From assembly GCF_016595495.1 (NCBI RefSeq), contig NZ_JAENIM010000039.1, positions 416,659 to 480,658 on the forward strand: a stretch of 64,000 nucleotides of DNA. Direction: 5' to 3'. Positions 53,698 through 63,089 of this stretch are shown here, one piece after another. The notes beneath the pieces are model-generated. The model ran no database searches. It worked only from the letters and a program-made list of their open reading frames with translations, and was not told where the DNA came from. Origin of the DNA: Persicirhabdus sediminis (GTDB lineage Bacteria; Verrucomicrobiota; Verrucomicrobiia; Verrucomicrobiales; Akkermansiaceae). Positions within the stretch are counted from its first letter, which is position 1, and each line of letters begins with the position of its first letter. The position numbers and the translations under genes are program-made.

Positions 53698-55068
53698 TTA
53701 GCGGCTAGGTTTGTTGTTACGTGAGCGCACGGAGAATGTGACGGGCACGCCTGGTGTGTCGAAGTGCTCGCGAATGCGGTTGGCGAGGTATTGCTCGTAG
53801 CTTTCAGCCAGCAGTCGCTTATCATTAACAAACAGCACGTAGGTAGGTACTGGGATGGCTGTGTAGTGATCGTTGACGGCTGTGGTGGCGTAGAGCAGCT
53901 TCATGCGCTTCTGACCCTTCTTTGCTTGAGGCGGGTACTTTTGCATGGAGTCTTGCAGCAGTCGGTTCAGCTGACCGGTGCCGATGACGTTTTGCGCCTG
54001 CTTGCGGATGTAGGTGATTTGTTCAAAAACGAGGCCAACGGATTGGCGATTTTTTGCAGAAACCGCAACAAATGGTGCGTAGGCGAGGAAAAAGAGCTCT
54101 TTGCGAACGTGTTCTTCGGCTTCTTCAAGTCGTGCTGAGCGGTTGCCATCCGGATGGTAGAGGTCAAATTTGTTGAGCACGATGACACATGGTTTTTTCT
54201 CAGCGAGAACCATGCGGGCAATTTTACGGTCCTGAGCGGTCACGCCAGCGGCGACGTCGATGACCAGCAGGCAGATGTCTGCACGGCGAATCGAGCGCTC
54301 TGCACGCATGGATGAGAAAACTTCAACCGATGAATCCATCTTGGTGCGGCGGCGGATGCCAGCTGTATCAATGATGGTGTGTTGTTCGCCAAGGCGCTCG
54401 TATGGGATATCGATGGAGTCGCGAGTCGTTCCAGCTACTTCGGAAACGATGGTGCGGTCATCTTTGAGGATGGCATTGGTGAGTGATGATTTGCCGGCAT
54501 TCGGGCGTCCGATGATGGCAATTTTCAATCCTTCGCGGGAAACTTTTTCTTCTGCATCTTCACGCTCTTGCTCGAGGTGGGCAACATGGCCGTCGATGGT
54601 GTCAGCGAGCTGTTGCATGCCTTTGCCGTGAGCGGCGGAGACGGGCAGGCCTGCGCCAAATCCCATGCGGGCAAAGTCACCAATAACGGCATCAGCCTCG
54701 GCATTGTCAGCTTTGTTGACGATGAGCTGCACCTTGCCTTTGGCTTTGCGCATGCGCTGAGCTAGTGATTGGTCGATGGTGGTGAGGCCATCTTGAGCGT
54801 CGACAACAAACAAAATGAGGTCGGCAGTGCTCATGGCAATATCAGCCTCGGTGGTGACTTGCGCGCCAAATCCATCATCGAGCATGGCGCCAATACCTCC
54901 TGTATCAACGATGGTGCAGGCTGTCTTGGTCAGCTGTGATGGTGCGGCGATGCGGTCGCGTGTCACGCCCGGCATGTCGTGAACAATAGCTATGCGACGA
55001 CCGACTAGGCGGTTAAATAAAGCTGATTTGCCGACATTTGGTCGGCCTACGATGGCGATTTCAGGCAT
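53698..55068 (-). CDS. der: Ribosome-assembly GTPase Der
   Basis: The 456-aa protein has the tandem GTPase domains unique to Der/EngA. G1 motifs are GRPNVGKSALFNRLVG and GRPNAGKSSLTNAILK. G3 motifs are DTGGIGAM and DTAGIRRR, and G4 motifs are NKAD and NKFD. A KH-like domain ends the protein (TAIPVPTYVLFVNDKRLLAE). It is essential for 50S subunit maturation in bacteria. The gene stands alone. Confidence 0.97.
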   Translation of the reverse strand: MPEIAIVGRPNVGKSALFNRLVGRRIAIVHDMPGVTRDRIAAPSQLTKTACTIVDTGGIGAMLDDGFGAQVTTEADIAMSTADLILFVVDAQDGLTTIDQSLAQRMRKAKGKVQLIVNKADNAEADAVIGDFARMGFGAGLPVSAAHGKGMQQLADTIDGHVAHLEQEREDAEEKVSREGLKIAIIGRPNAGKSSLTNAILKDDRTIVSEVAGTTRDSIDIPYERLGEQHTIIDTAGIRRRTKMDSSVEVFSSMRAERSIRRADICLLVIDVAAGVTAQDRKIARMVLAEKKPCVIVLNKFDLYHPDGNRSARLEEAEEHVRKELFFLAYAPFVAVSAKNRQSVGLVFEQITYIRKQAQNVIGTGQLNRLLQDSMQKYPPQAKKGQKRMKLLYATTAVNDHYTAIPVPTYVLFVNDKRLLAESYEQYLANRIREHFDTPGVPVTFSVRSRNNKPSR

Positions 55069-55370
55069 GATGAGATGAGTTGCTACTTATTTTGACCACG
55101 ACAAATTCCGCAATGGCTGGAAGTTTGTGGTGACTTTGTATTCCAATGATCTGCGGCCAAACTGAAGTAATGGCAGAAAAGGGATAAGGCGTACAGCCTG
55201 CATGCCAATTTGCGTTGGTCATGTCTATTGCCAGATGGCATCTGCCAGCTCGGCAGGTATTCATTTTCTGCAACCATCACGTGTATTCATAGAGGTCGCC
55301 TAAAGGCGGTGTCTCTTATTAATGTGTAATATTCAAGCCAATCCGCAAAGAAATGATGAATCGCGGGAAA
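55069..55370. other. 300-bp spacer between der and pgsA
   Basis: Two overlapping minus-strand frames of 65-70 codons run through it. One ends HCGICRGQNK and the other begins MNTCRAGRCHL. Neither has a clear ribosome binding site or a known family, so no gene is called. A weak hairpin AGGTCGCCT/AGGCGGTGT lies near 55293-55313, beyond the pgsA stop. Confidence 0.35.
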
Positions 55371-55946
55371 TTATTTTGCTTTCGGGCGCATCTGGATACC
55401 CATTTTTACATAAATCACACCAGAGACGAGGGTGAAAAATGCGGCCAGCAGTGCGGGGTAGATGGGTGAGATGGGGATGATTTTTAGCATCACCCAGGCG
55501 AGCAGAAACATCTGCGTCACCGTGCAAACTTTGCCTACCCAGTGTGGGCTCATGGGCACGTAACCATTGAGGATTTTCAGCACGCTGATGCCGGCAATCA
55601 TGATGATGTCGCGTCCAACGATGATGGCGAGAAACCACAGCGGGATGTTCCATTCGTCACGGCCCCACGGGAAAAAGGTCAAAACCACCACGCCTGTGAG
55701 TAGCAAGGTCTTGTCAGCCAGCGGGTCCATGAAGGCGCCGAGTTTGCTGCGCTGGTTGAATTTTCGTGCGATGTAGCCGTCGAGTCCGTCGCCAAGCGCA
55801 GCGGTGATGAAGGTGGCCATGGCGAGGTAGCGCCAAATTTCAGCTGGCTGGCTGCTGGTCACCGATAGACTATAGGCGATGGCAAAGGCGGCAAACACCG
55901 GCACCAAGGCTAGCCTAGCAAATGTGATTTTTGTGGCTGTGGTCAT
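55371..55946 (-). CDS. pgsA: CDP-diacylglycerol-glycerol-3-phosphate 3-phosphatidyltransferase
   Basis: The 191-aa integral membrane enzyme has the CDP-alcohol phosphotransferase signature DGLDGYIARKFNQRSKLGAF followed by MDPLADK (the D(x)2DG(x)2AR(x)8G(x)3D(x)3D pattern). Five to six helices are evident. It makes phosphatidylglycerol phosphate, the committed step to phosphatidylglycerol and cardiolipin. Related CDP-OH transferases share the motif, but the size and N-terminus (ITFARLALVPVFAAF) fit PgsA best. Confidence 0.88.
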   Translation of the reverse strand: MTTATKITFARLALVPVFAAFAIAYSLSVTSSQPAEIWRYLAMATFITAALGDGLDGYIARKFNQRSKLGAFMDPLADKTLLLTGVVVLTFFPWGRDEWNIPLWFLAIIVGRDIIMIAGISVLKILNGYVPMSPHWVGKVCTVTQMFLLAWVMLKIIPISPIYPALLAAFFTLVSGVIYVKMGIQMRPKAK

Positions 55947-56107
55947 GATGTTGGGTGTGTGGGAAAGCTCAGGGGGATGACTGCAAGTTAGTGATGCTGG
56001 CTAGCTGTGCAAAGCAAAATTTCTTAGCCTAGCTGATTGTTATTTTTTCTCAGTGATTGGCCATTGTAGCATTGGCAATGCTTGGTCGCCTGATATCTTG
56101 CCGCCAC

Positions 56108-56578
56108 ATGAAACCTGAAATTGGAAATCAAGCACCCACATTTTCCGCTCGTGCTGTGGGGGGCGCGTATGGTGACGGAGCCGAAGTCAATTCTAGCGAG
56201 CTAGCTGGCAAACCAATCGTCTTAGTATTTTACCCTAGAGATAATACTCCTGGCTGCACCAAGCAAGCCTGCGCGATGCGCGACAACTGGAGCCAGCTGG
56301 ATGGCTTGGCACATGTCTTTGGCATCAGCGCAGATGACGAGCTGAGTCATAAAAAATTCATCGAAAAACAATCATTGCCATATCCATTGCTGGTGGATGT
56401 CGAACGCGAGATCATCGACGCTTACGCCGTGTGGAAGGAGAAATCCATGTACGGTAAGAAATTCTGGGGAATCGAGCGCAGCACATTTATCATCGATGCT
56501 GATGGCAAGCTGACCCATGAGTTCCGTAAAGTTTCTCCAGCTAAGCACTTGGATTTGATCCTCGAGGCGCTCAAATAA
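56108..56578 (+). CDS. bcp: Thiol peroxidase of the Bcp/PrxQ type
   Basis: The ATG at 56108 gives 156 aa beginning MKPEIGNQAPTFSARAVGG. The peroxidatic motif FYPRDNTPGCTKQACAMRDN holds Cys residues in a PGC-x4-C arrangement, as in PrxQ proteins that form an intramolecular disulphide. FWGIERSTFIIDADGKLTHE is typical of the C-terminal half. It reduces hydrogen peroxide and organic peroxides using thioredoxin. It stands alone. Confidence 0.93.
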   Translation: MKPEIGNQAPTFSARAVGGAYGDGAEVNSSELAGKPIVLVFYPRDNTPGCTKQACAMRDNWSQLDGLAHVFGISADDELSHKKFIEKQSLPYPLLVDVEREIIDAYAVWKEKSMYGKKFWGIERSTFIIDADGKLTHEFRKVSPAKHLDLILEALK

Positions 56579-57024
56579 ACCATCATAGCGGCTGGCTAGC
56601 AGTATGAGGTGACGCAGCTGCATTGAGCATAAGTCATCTAGCCAGCTGCAATTAAAAACTAATGTATGATATTCTCTTGACTCGCTGGACGATCTAGAGA
56701 TGATGATCTTTCTCACATCCCGAAGGCTAAGGGATTTCATGTTTTGGGAACTGCAGCGCAATCATGCTGAGTTGGCATGAAGGTTGCTTGAAAGACGTTG
56801 AGTTCATCATTCGTATGATTATGAACTTTCAGGTGATCTCCCATATCGCGGGTAGTTCAATGTGACGTAAACGTTACTACCTGTTTGTTGTCTGATTGGA
56901 GAATAAGCTCTAATTAGTTATGTGATCGCAATGATCCGTGCTGTGAATCAGCGAGGGAAAACTTGCGACAAGAAGAAAAGAGATCTCAAGGTGAGATTTC
57001 TGCAGATAGAAAGGAAACGATATT
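56579..57024. other. Long leader region upstream of a short peptide gene
   Basis: 446 bp contain no convincing gene. GTGACGT-AA-ACGTTAC (56862-56877) is a near-perfect inverted repeat and a possible operator. AGATCTCA-AGG-TGAGATTTCT lies near 56982-57003, just before the ribosome binding site of the 31-codon frame, and could be a leader hairpin. Confidence 0.4.
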
Positions 57025-57120
57025 ATGAATAACAACAAATTAAGTGCTCTGGCCGCCATCGATTACGATGTGATGCTAGGTAGTGTTGTAAGTGATAACT
57101 CGCCGGTAAAGGTGAGTTAG
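57025..57120 (+). CDS. Candidate 31-aa peptide gene with its own terminator
   Basis: ATG at 57025 is preceded by AAAGGAAACGATATT, a good ribosome binding site with normal spacing. The frame encodes MNNNKLSALAAIDYDVMLGS and then VVSDNSPVKVS before TAG. A strong terminator lies 70 bp further on. The peptide has a hydrophobic middle and no cysteines. It has no recognised family. A leader peptide, a signalling peptide or a small regulatory RNA with an incidental frame are all possible. Confidence 0.5.
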   Translation: MNNNKLSALAAIDYDVMLGSVVSDNSPVKVS

Positions 57121-57189
57121 TAAGCAGAGTTGCCGCACTTCATCGTGTGTGCTTGACGAGCAAGTAAGCGCTTGCTCATACCATAAGGG

Positions 57190-57226
57190 TAGGGGAGTTC
57201 ATTAACTTGAACCCCCCTATTTTTTT
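57190..57226 (+). terminator. Intrinsic terminator after the 31-aa peptide frame
   Basis: TAGGGG-A-GTTCA (57190-57201) pairs with TGAAC-C-CCCCTA (57208-57219) with one internal mismatch. Seven T follow. Confidence 0.88.
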
Positions 57227-57299
57227 GACCTAATTGATGGCTTTTTGATAATTAAGCACGCTATTGACAAGATTTATCGATAAAGTGATTCGTAATTGA

Positions 57300-57507
57300 A
57301 ACTTACGTGTAAATCGACTTGCTTTTGCCGGCTAGTGAGGGTATCAATCACATGTCTCTGGCAGGTTATTGTGCTAATGCCTATTAGAGATGTCGGTCTA
57401 ATCGACCGAGTGTGAATATGAGATTCAGGTACTTTTTATTAAGTTCTGGTCTTACGTTTTCATTTATTGGTTTCCTCGGTCGTCCATTGGGCGGCCGAGG
57501 TTTTTTA
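57300..57507 (+). ncRNA. Candidate structured non-coding RNA ending at an intrinsic terminator
   Basis: A TTGACA lies near 57273. The segment 57340-57421 can form several stems: ACA..TCTCT (350-359) with AGAGATGT (386-393), CGGTC (394-398) with GACCG (404-408), and TCA (344-346) with TGA (419-421) closing them (positions are 57xxx). A perfect-quality terminator ends the unit at 57506. No reading frame fits. No known RNA family is recognised. Confidence 0.35.
57474..57506 (+). terminator. Strong intrinsic terminator of an orphan transcript
   Basis: CCTCGGTCGTCC (57474-57485) pairs with GGGCGGCCGAGG (57489-57500), including G-T pairs, around ATT. Six T follow. No protein gene upstream on this strand explains it. 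Confidence 0.9.
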
Positions 57508-57539
57508 TGCCCTAATGGTCTAATAGCTAGCTAACAAAA

Positions 57540-57567
57540 AACCACCACTCTGGTATGAGCGGTGGTT
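57540..57567 (-). terminator. Intrinsic terminator of the H1-like gene
   Basis: AACCACCACTC (57540-57550) pairs with GAGCGGTGGTT (57557-57567) with one mismatch. On the minus strand a T-run (TTTTTGTT) follows. Confidence 0.85.
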
Positions 57568-57601
57568 AATTATTGTTTGGTTTATGAGTTTTGCTAGCTG
57601 A

Positions 57602-57892
57602 TTAGCTGAGCGCTTTAATGGCCTCCTGCCAGTCGGTGTGTTGGTTGCCCTCGCGGCCCGAGCTCGTGCGCTCGAGGTAGATAAGGTAGGCTTGTTGGGA
57701 GATTTCCTCGTGGCTTGGGGTGCTTGATACTGTAGCTGCTGGAGTAGTCGCTTTTTTAGCGGCTTTTTTGGCCACCTTCTTAGCGGCTTTTTTAGCAGTT
57801 GATTTTTTAGTAGCTTTTTTAGCGGCTACTTTTTTGGTGGTTTTTTTCGCAGCTTTTTTTGCGGATTTTTTTGTCGTTTTTTTAGCGGCCAT
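57602..57892 (-). CDS. Histone H1-like lysine/alanine-rich protein with DUF2934 domain
   Basis: Residues 1-49 are almost only K, A and T in a KKxAKKxxKK pattern, like the C-terminal tail of histone H1 and of chlamydial Hc proteins. This should bind DNA or RNA non-specifically. Residues about 60-96, SHEEISQQAYLIYLERTSSG then HTDWQEAIKALS, match the small DUF2934 domain. The codons AAA/GCT/GTT repeat densely, so the gene is a slippage-prone tract. A similar tail is found on HsdM in this window. Confidence 0.85.
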   Translation of the reverse strand: MAAKKTTKKSAKKAAKKTTKKVAAKKATKKSTAKKAAKKVAKKAAKKATTPAATVSSTPSHEEISQQAYLIYLERTSSGREGNQHTDWQEAIKALS

Positions 57893-58090
57893 AGTATGGA
57901 TAGGTTAGGCTAATAGCCAAGAGGCTTAGGGAGGGTTAGTTACAATGCAATGAAGCAAATGTTGGACCAGATCTATCTATTGTTGTGTCAATTTTGTCAA
58001 TAGCTAGTATGTGTTATAAATGTAACAATCTATCAGAGTGTTAGCATTTGTTAACCTGTTGCTGATTCGTTTAACCTAAACGACCAAAAA

Positions 58091-58122
58091 AATGACCCCA
58101 GCTGCAAGCAGCTGAGGTCATT
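58091..58122 (-). terminator. Intrinsic terminator of purA
   Basis: AATGACCCCAGCTGC pairs with GCAGCTGAGGTCATT around AA with one mismatch. On the minus strand it is followed by a run of seven T. Confidence 0.85.
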
Positions 58123-58143
58123 AGAAGTTAGTTTCGCTAGATG

Positions 58144-59427
<1,284 letters not shown>

Positions 59428-59433
59428 TTAAGC

Positions 59434-60588
59434 TTAGGCGTTAGTTTGCGCCTTCGTTGCGTCGATGAGATCTGCGAATTCCTTAAAGAAGTAGGCGGCA
59501 TCATTAGGTCCTGGAGCTGCCTCCGGGTGATACTGCACGCTGAAGATAGGGTACTTCTTATGGCGAATGCCTTCGCAGGTATTGTCGTTGAGGTTGATAT
59601 GAGTAACCTCAATGTCTTCGGGAAGTGTCTCTTGGTCGGTAGCAAATCCATGGTTCTGTGACGTGATGGAAATTCTGCCGGTGCGGAGGTCCTTAACTGG
59701 CTGGTTGCCGCCGCGGTGACCAAATTTGAGTTTGAATGTTTTGCCGCCAAATGCGTGAGTAAGAATTTGGTGACCGAGGCAGATGCCAAAGATTGGCTTC
59801 TTGCCGATGAGTTTTTTGACTTCAGCGTGGATGTAGTCGAGCGCTGCTGGATCTCCTGGTCCGTTGGATAGGAAGATGCCGTCAGGATTTTTTGCTAGTA
59901 CGTCTTCTGCTGAGGTGCGTGAATTTACCACTTCAACTTCAAAGCCATTCTGACGCAGTGAGCGCAGGATGTTGTGTTTTACCCCAAAGTCGTAAGCGAC
60001 GATTTTGTGGCGCACAGGAGGAAGTTCGATGTAGTTGCCTACTTGGCCGGTGCTGGCATTAGGAATGGTCCACTGACGTGATTCTTCTTCCCAGAGGTAG
60101 CCGTCTTCGGTGGAGACTTCTTTTACAAAGTCAGATCCTTCCATGCTTGGCGCATCTTGAGCGGCCTTGATGGCTTCTTCAGTGCTAAGCTCGGTGGTGA
60201 GGCATGCGCGCATGGCACCAGCTGATCGCAGGTGTTTGGTAAGTGCACGTGTATCGATGCCTTCGATACCGATGATGTTGTGCTCAGCGAAGTAATCCTC
60301 GAGAGCTTGGTTTGAGCGCCAGTTGGATGCGCGTTTACAAAGTTCACCGATTACAAATCCTCTTACGTGTGGCCCTTTGGACTCGCTATCTTCTGGAGCG
60401 ATGCCGTAGTTACCAATCAATGGGTAAGTCATGGTGACGATTTGGCCACGATAGGATGGGTCGGTGATAACTTCTTGATATCCTGTCATGGAGGTATTGA
60501 AACAGGCTTCGCCTGTTGTGGTACCTGTGTGTCCAAAGGATTCACCTTCAAATGTACGTCCGTCTTCTAGAGCGAGAATGGCTTTCAT
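59434..60588 (-). CDS. carA: Carbamoyl-phosphate synthase small (glutaminase) subunit
   Basis: The ATG at 60588 gives 384 aa starting MKAILALEDGRTFEGESFG. The class I amidotransferase domain has IFGICLGHQILTHAFGGKTF with the nucleophilic Cys, and SVQYHPEAAPGPND with the His/Glu pair. It releases ammonia from glutamine for the CarB subunit, which is not in this window. The carbamoyl phosphate feeds pyrimidine and arginine synthesis. It is followed closely by purA. Confidence 0.96.
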   Translation of the reverse strand: MKAILALEDGRTFEGESFGHTGTTTGEACFNTSMTGYQEVITDPSYRGQIVTMTYPLIGNYGIAPEDSESKGPHVRGFVIGELCKRASNWRSNQALEDYFAEHNIIGIEGIDTRALTKHLRSAGAMRACLTTELSTEEAIKAAQDAPSMEGSDFVKEVSTEDGYLWEEESRQWTIPNASTGQVGNYIELPPVRHKIVAYDFGVKHNILRSLRQNGFEVEVVNSRTSAEDVLAKNPDGIFLSNGPGDPAALDYIHAEVKKLIGKKPIFGICLGHQILTHAFGGKTFKLKFGHRGGNQPVKDLRTGRISITSQNHGFATDQETLPEDIEVTHINLNDNTCEGIRHKKYPIFSVQYHPEAAPGPNDAAYFFKEFADLIDATKAQTNA

Positions 60589-60804
60589 AGCTGCGACGGG
60601 GGACACTAAGGAGATTCTTCCCAGATGCAAGCTTTGTACGCAAATTATCATCGAATTTCCGTGTTTTTTGAGTTTTTGTTTGGTCAAGCGTCGGAATATA
60701 TATACTTCAAAGAAAGATTGGACTTGATTGTTGGTTGAGATTATGATCTTTCTGCGCGACCCGAAAGTTACTTCGGGTTATAAAATTTTCATTATATTGA
60801 TTGT

Positions 60805-61080
60805 ATGGACGCCAACTCTGAACCCTCAAACGTGATTCCTTTTGAGCAGCCAGAGCCAGCTCCCGAATATCCAGCCACATCCATGAAAAGTCATCTTGTC
60901 GAAAAAGCAGCTGAAGTGATCGAAGATCCACAGATTCTCGTAAATCTCGTATCGAAGCGTGTAGCCCAGCTTAATTCTGGTCGTTCACCATTGATTGATA
61001 CCTTGCCTAGCATGGGAGCAGCTGACATTGCTCTCACTGAGATTATTGAAGGTAAGATCAAGATTGCCGAGAAGAAGTAA
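60805..61080 (+). CDS. rpoZ: RNA polymerase omega subunit
   Basis: The 91-aa product has the omega core LVNLVSKRVAQLNSGRSPLI followed by GAADIALTEIIEGKIKI. A short Pro/Glu-rich N-terminal extension precedes it. Omega helps RNA polymerase assembly and ppGpp response. smpB starts 40 bp downstream on the same strand, and the region is divergent from carA. Confidence 0.9.
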   Translation: MDANSEPSNVIPFEQPEPAPEYPATSMKSHLVEKAAEVIEDPQILVNLVSKRVAQLNSGRSPLIDTLPSMGAADIALTEIIEGKIKIAEKK

Positions 61081-61120
61081 GCTCATTGGCTTTCTTTTCG
61101 TGATTCTAAATTAATCCACC

Positions 61121-61579
61121 ATGAGTTCTGAAATATCGACAAACCGCAAGGCGCGTCGTGATTACCATATCGGCGACACTTACGAGTGTGGCATCGAGCT
61201 GAAAGGAACTGAGGTGAAGTCAATCCGCGCTGGTAAAGTAAACATCGCGGATTCTTTTGTGCGCATTGAGCGCGGCCAGGCATTTTTGTATGGTTGTCAT
61301 ATTCAGCCGTGGGAAACTGCGGGTGAGTGGTTTCAGCACGCCGTGACGCGTCCGCGTCGTTTGCTGTTGCACAAAAAAGAGATTCTCAAGCTCGACCAAG
61401 AGCAGGCGCAAAAAGGCTGTACGCTGCCGTGTCTGCAAATGTACTGGAGTGGCCGTCACGTCAAAGTGAAGGTAGGTGTGGGTAAAGGAAAAACCCACAG
61501 TGACCAGCGTCACGACCTGAAAGCGCGCACTGAGTTGCGCGAAGCGCAGCGTGAGATGTCACGATTTAACCAGCGCTAA
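61121..61579 (+). CDS. smpB: SsrA (tmRNA)-binding protein SmpB
   Basis: The 152-aa protein has NRKARRDYHIGDTYECGIEL, KGTEVKSIRAGKVNIADSFV and FLYGCHIQPW. The basic tail KGKTHSDQRHDLKARTELRE is needed to place tmRNA on stalled ribosomes. It acts in trans-translation. The ssrA RNA gene is not seen in the window. A terminator follows the gene. Confidence 0.97.
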   Translation: MSSEISTNRKARRDYHIGDTYECGIELKGTEVKSIRAGKVNIADSFVRIERGQAFLYGCHIQPWETAGEWFQHAVTRPRRLLLHKKEILKLDQEQAQKGCTLPCLQMYWSGRHVKVKVGVGKGKTHSDQRHDLKARTELREAQREMSRFNQR

Positions 61580-61604
61580 TCTCTCCAGCTAGAAATATTA
61601 TTTC

Positions 61605-61637
61605 GCCTTCTGCTTCGCTGCAGGAGGCATTTTTTTG
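61605..61637 (+). terminator. Intrinsic terminator of smpB
   Basis: GCCTTCTGC (61605-61613) pairs with GCAGGAGGC (61620-61628) with one G-T pair. A seven-T run follows. Confidence 0.85.
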
Positions 61638-61768
61638 TTTGTTGTCCGCGATGTTGAGGATGTAGGGGAAATTTAATTGATTCGATTTTCCTGACTTATC
61701 TGAGCTAGAATATTATCTTCTTTTATCTGCGAGATAGGCGCTGGTATGGTAGGTTTATCCTTTTACAT

Positions 61769-62335
61769 ATGAATACACAAACAATGAAATCATGGGCGTC
61801 CCTCATCGCGGTAACAATGGGCGCGCTAATTATGAGCTCCTGCTCGGGGTCCGTAACGGCAGATCCGCCATCCAGCAAAGAGGCCGCCATTGCCAACGAG
61901 CTCTTTGGCATGGTGAATGCCAAACGCCAAGCTGCTGGGCTGAATAAACTAAAACCTAATGGCACGCTGAATAATCAGTCGCGCAAGCATACCAAGTGGA
62001 TGATGGAGAATCGCGCCAAATTCCGCTCTGAGGGGCGCGTGAGCCAGCTGCATAATTATGGATCGCACAGCCGCAGTTATTACGCCACCCAGCAGCTGCG
62101 AGTGGAGACTGTTTCTGAAAATGTCATTGCTGGCTGGAGGTTGAAAGGTGACATCGCGCAGGGCATCTTTGATGGCTGGGTGAGGAATAAACGTCAGCGT
62201 GAGCAAATGATGGACGACTATTATTATACTGGCATTGGTGTTGACATCGACGACGAGGGTTACGTTTTTGCGGTGCAGATGTTTACTTCGGCGCCGCGCC
62301 CACGTGGCCGTAGTCTCAACCCAAATGTGCAATAA
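61769..62335 (+). CDS. CAP/SCP-domain lipoprotein
   Basis: The signal ends MSSC (lipobox IMSSC, Cys near residue 25). The 130-residue CAP domain has NELFGMVNAKRQAAGLNKLK, SRKHTKWMMENRAKF, SENVIAG and DGWVRNKRQREQMMDDYYYT. GIGVDIDDEGYVFAVQMF closes it. The conserved histidines of the CAP cavity are only partly kept: HTKWM is present but the second His is unclear. Bacterial CAP proteins are envelope proteins of mostly unknown role. A small hairpin TCGCCTGACTGAGGCGA follows the stop. Confidence 0.82.
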   Translation: MNTQTMKSWASLIAVTMGALIMSSCSGSVTADPPSSKEAAIANELFGMVNAKRQAAGLNKLKPNGTLNNQSRKHTKWMMENRAKFRSEGRVSQLHNYGSHSRSYYATQQLRVETVSENVIAGWRLKGDIAQGIFDGWVRNKRQREQMMDDYYYTGIGVDIDDEGYVFAVQMFTSAPRPRGRSLNPNVQ

Positions 62336-62410
62336 TTAGAATCGCCTGACTGAGGCGAATTCATTCGACTTGAGGTTGGCTGCGTGTATCAACACGTAGC
62401 CAATTTTAAG

Positions 62411-63025
62411 ATGCCTGATTTAAGTTACGAAAAAAAATGCCAGTCAGCTGGATATAAGTCTGTTGCTGGTGTGGATGAAGCGGGCCGTGGTCCGCTAGCT
62501 GGGCCGGTTTCAGCGGCTGCGGTGATTTTGCCAGCTGGCTACAAAAATGACCTGCTGGATGACTCCAAAAAACTCAGCGAAAAAAAGCGCGAGCTTCTGT
62601 ATGACGAAATCATGGCTGACGAGCGCATCATTTGGTCGCTGTCATTTGCCGAGCCAGCTGAGATTGATGAAATCAACATCCTCAAGGCGACTCATGCTGC
62701 AATGGCGCGCGCGGTTGATGGTTTGGCTGCGCAGGTGGATTATTGCCTGATCGACGGCTTGCCTGTTCCCGCATTTCCCTACGAGCACGAGGGGATTGTC
62801 AAAGGGGACTCGAAGAGCTTGTCTATCGCTGCGGCGAGTATCATTGCTAAAGTTTCCCGCGATCGCAAGATGCTCGAGTATGCTGAGCTTTACCCTGAGT
62901 ACGGATTTGAAAAACACAAAGGATACGGCACCAAGCAGCACCGCGCTGCGCTGGATAAACATGGACCGTGTCCGATTCACCGGCATTCATTTAGCCCGGT
63001 GGCTCAGTTGAGTCTGGGGATTTAG
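62411..63025 (+). CDS. rnhB: Ribonuclease HII
   Basis: The ATG at 62411 gives 204 aa starting MPDLSYEKKCQSAGYKSVAG. The active site has GVDEAGRGPLAGPVSAAAVI (Asp-Glu), DDSKKLSEKKRELLYDEI, and YCLIDG with the third Asp. SIAAASIIAKVSRDR and GYGTKQHRAALDKHGPCPIH complete the signature. It removes ribonucleotides from RNA/DNA hybrids. A GTG at 62384 would extend it by nine residues. It converges on pyrD. Confidence 0.95.
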   Translation: MPDLSYEKKCQSAGYKSVAGVDEAGRGPLAGPVSAAAVILPAGYKNDLLDDSKKLSEKKRELLYDEIMADERIIWSLSFAEPAEIDEINILKATHAAMARAVDGLAAQVDYCLIDGLPVPAFPYEHEGIVKGDSKSLSIAAASIIAKVSRDRKMLEYAELYPEYGFEKHKGYGTKQHRAALDKHGPCPIHRHSFSPVAQLSLGI

Positions 63026-63038
63026 CTTTAAAACAAAA

Positions 63039-63071
63039 TCAGCCAGCTGGATGGGATTTCCAGCTGGCTGA
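63039..63071. terminator. Hairpin between rnhB and pyrD made of two CCAGCTGG copies
   Basis: TCAGCCAGCTGG (63039-63050) pairs perfectly with CCAGCTGGCTGA (63060-63071) around a 9-nt loop. The minus-strand side is followed by TTTTGTTTTAAAG, which suits termination of pyrD. Confidence 0.75.
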
Positions 63072-63089
63072 AATTATTGAGAAAATGGA

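Noticed and set aside
55083-55280. Small minus-strand cysteine-containing frame (ends HCGICRGQNK)
   Set aside because: An overlapping frame of the same length exists, no ribosome binding site is visible and no family is recognised. The evidence is too weak to call.
57602-57892. Ribosomal or histone-fold protein
   Set aside because: The K/A/T tail has no histone fold. The only recognisable domain is the small DUF2934-like C-terminus.
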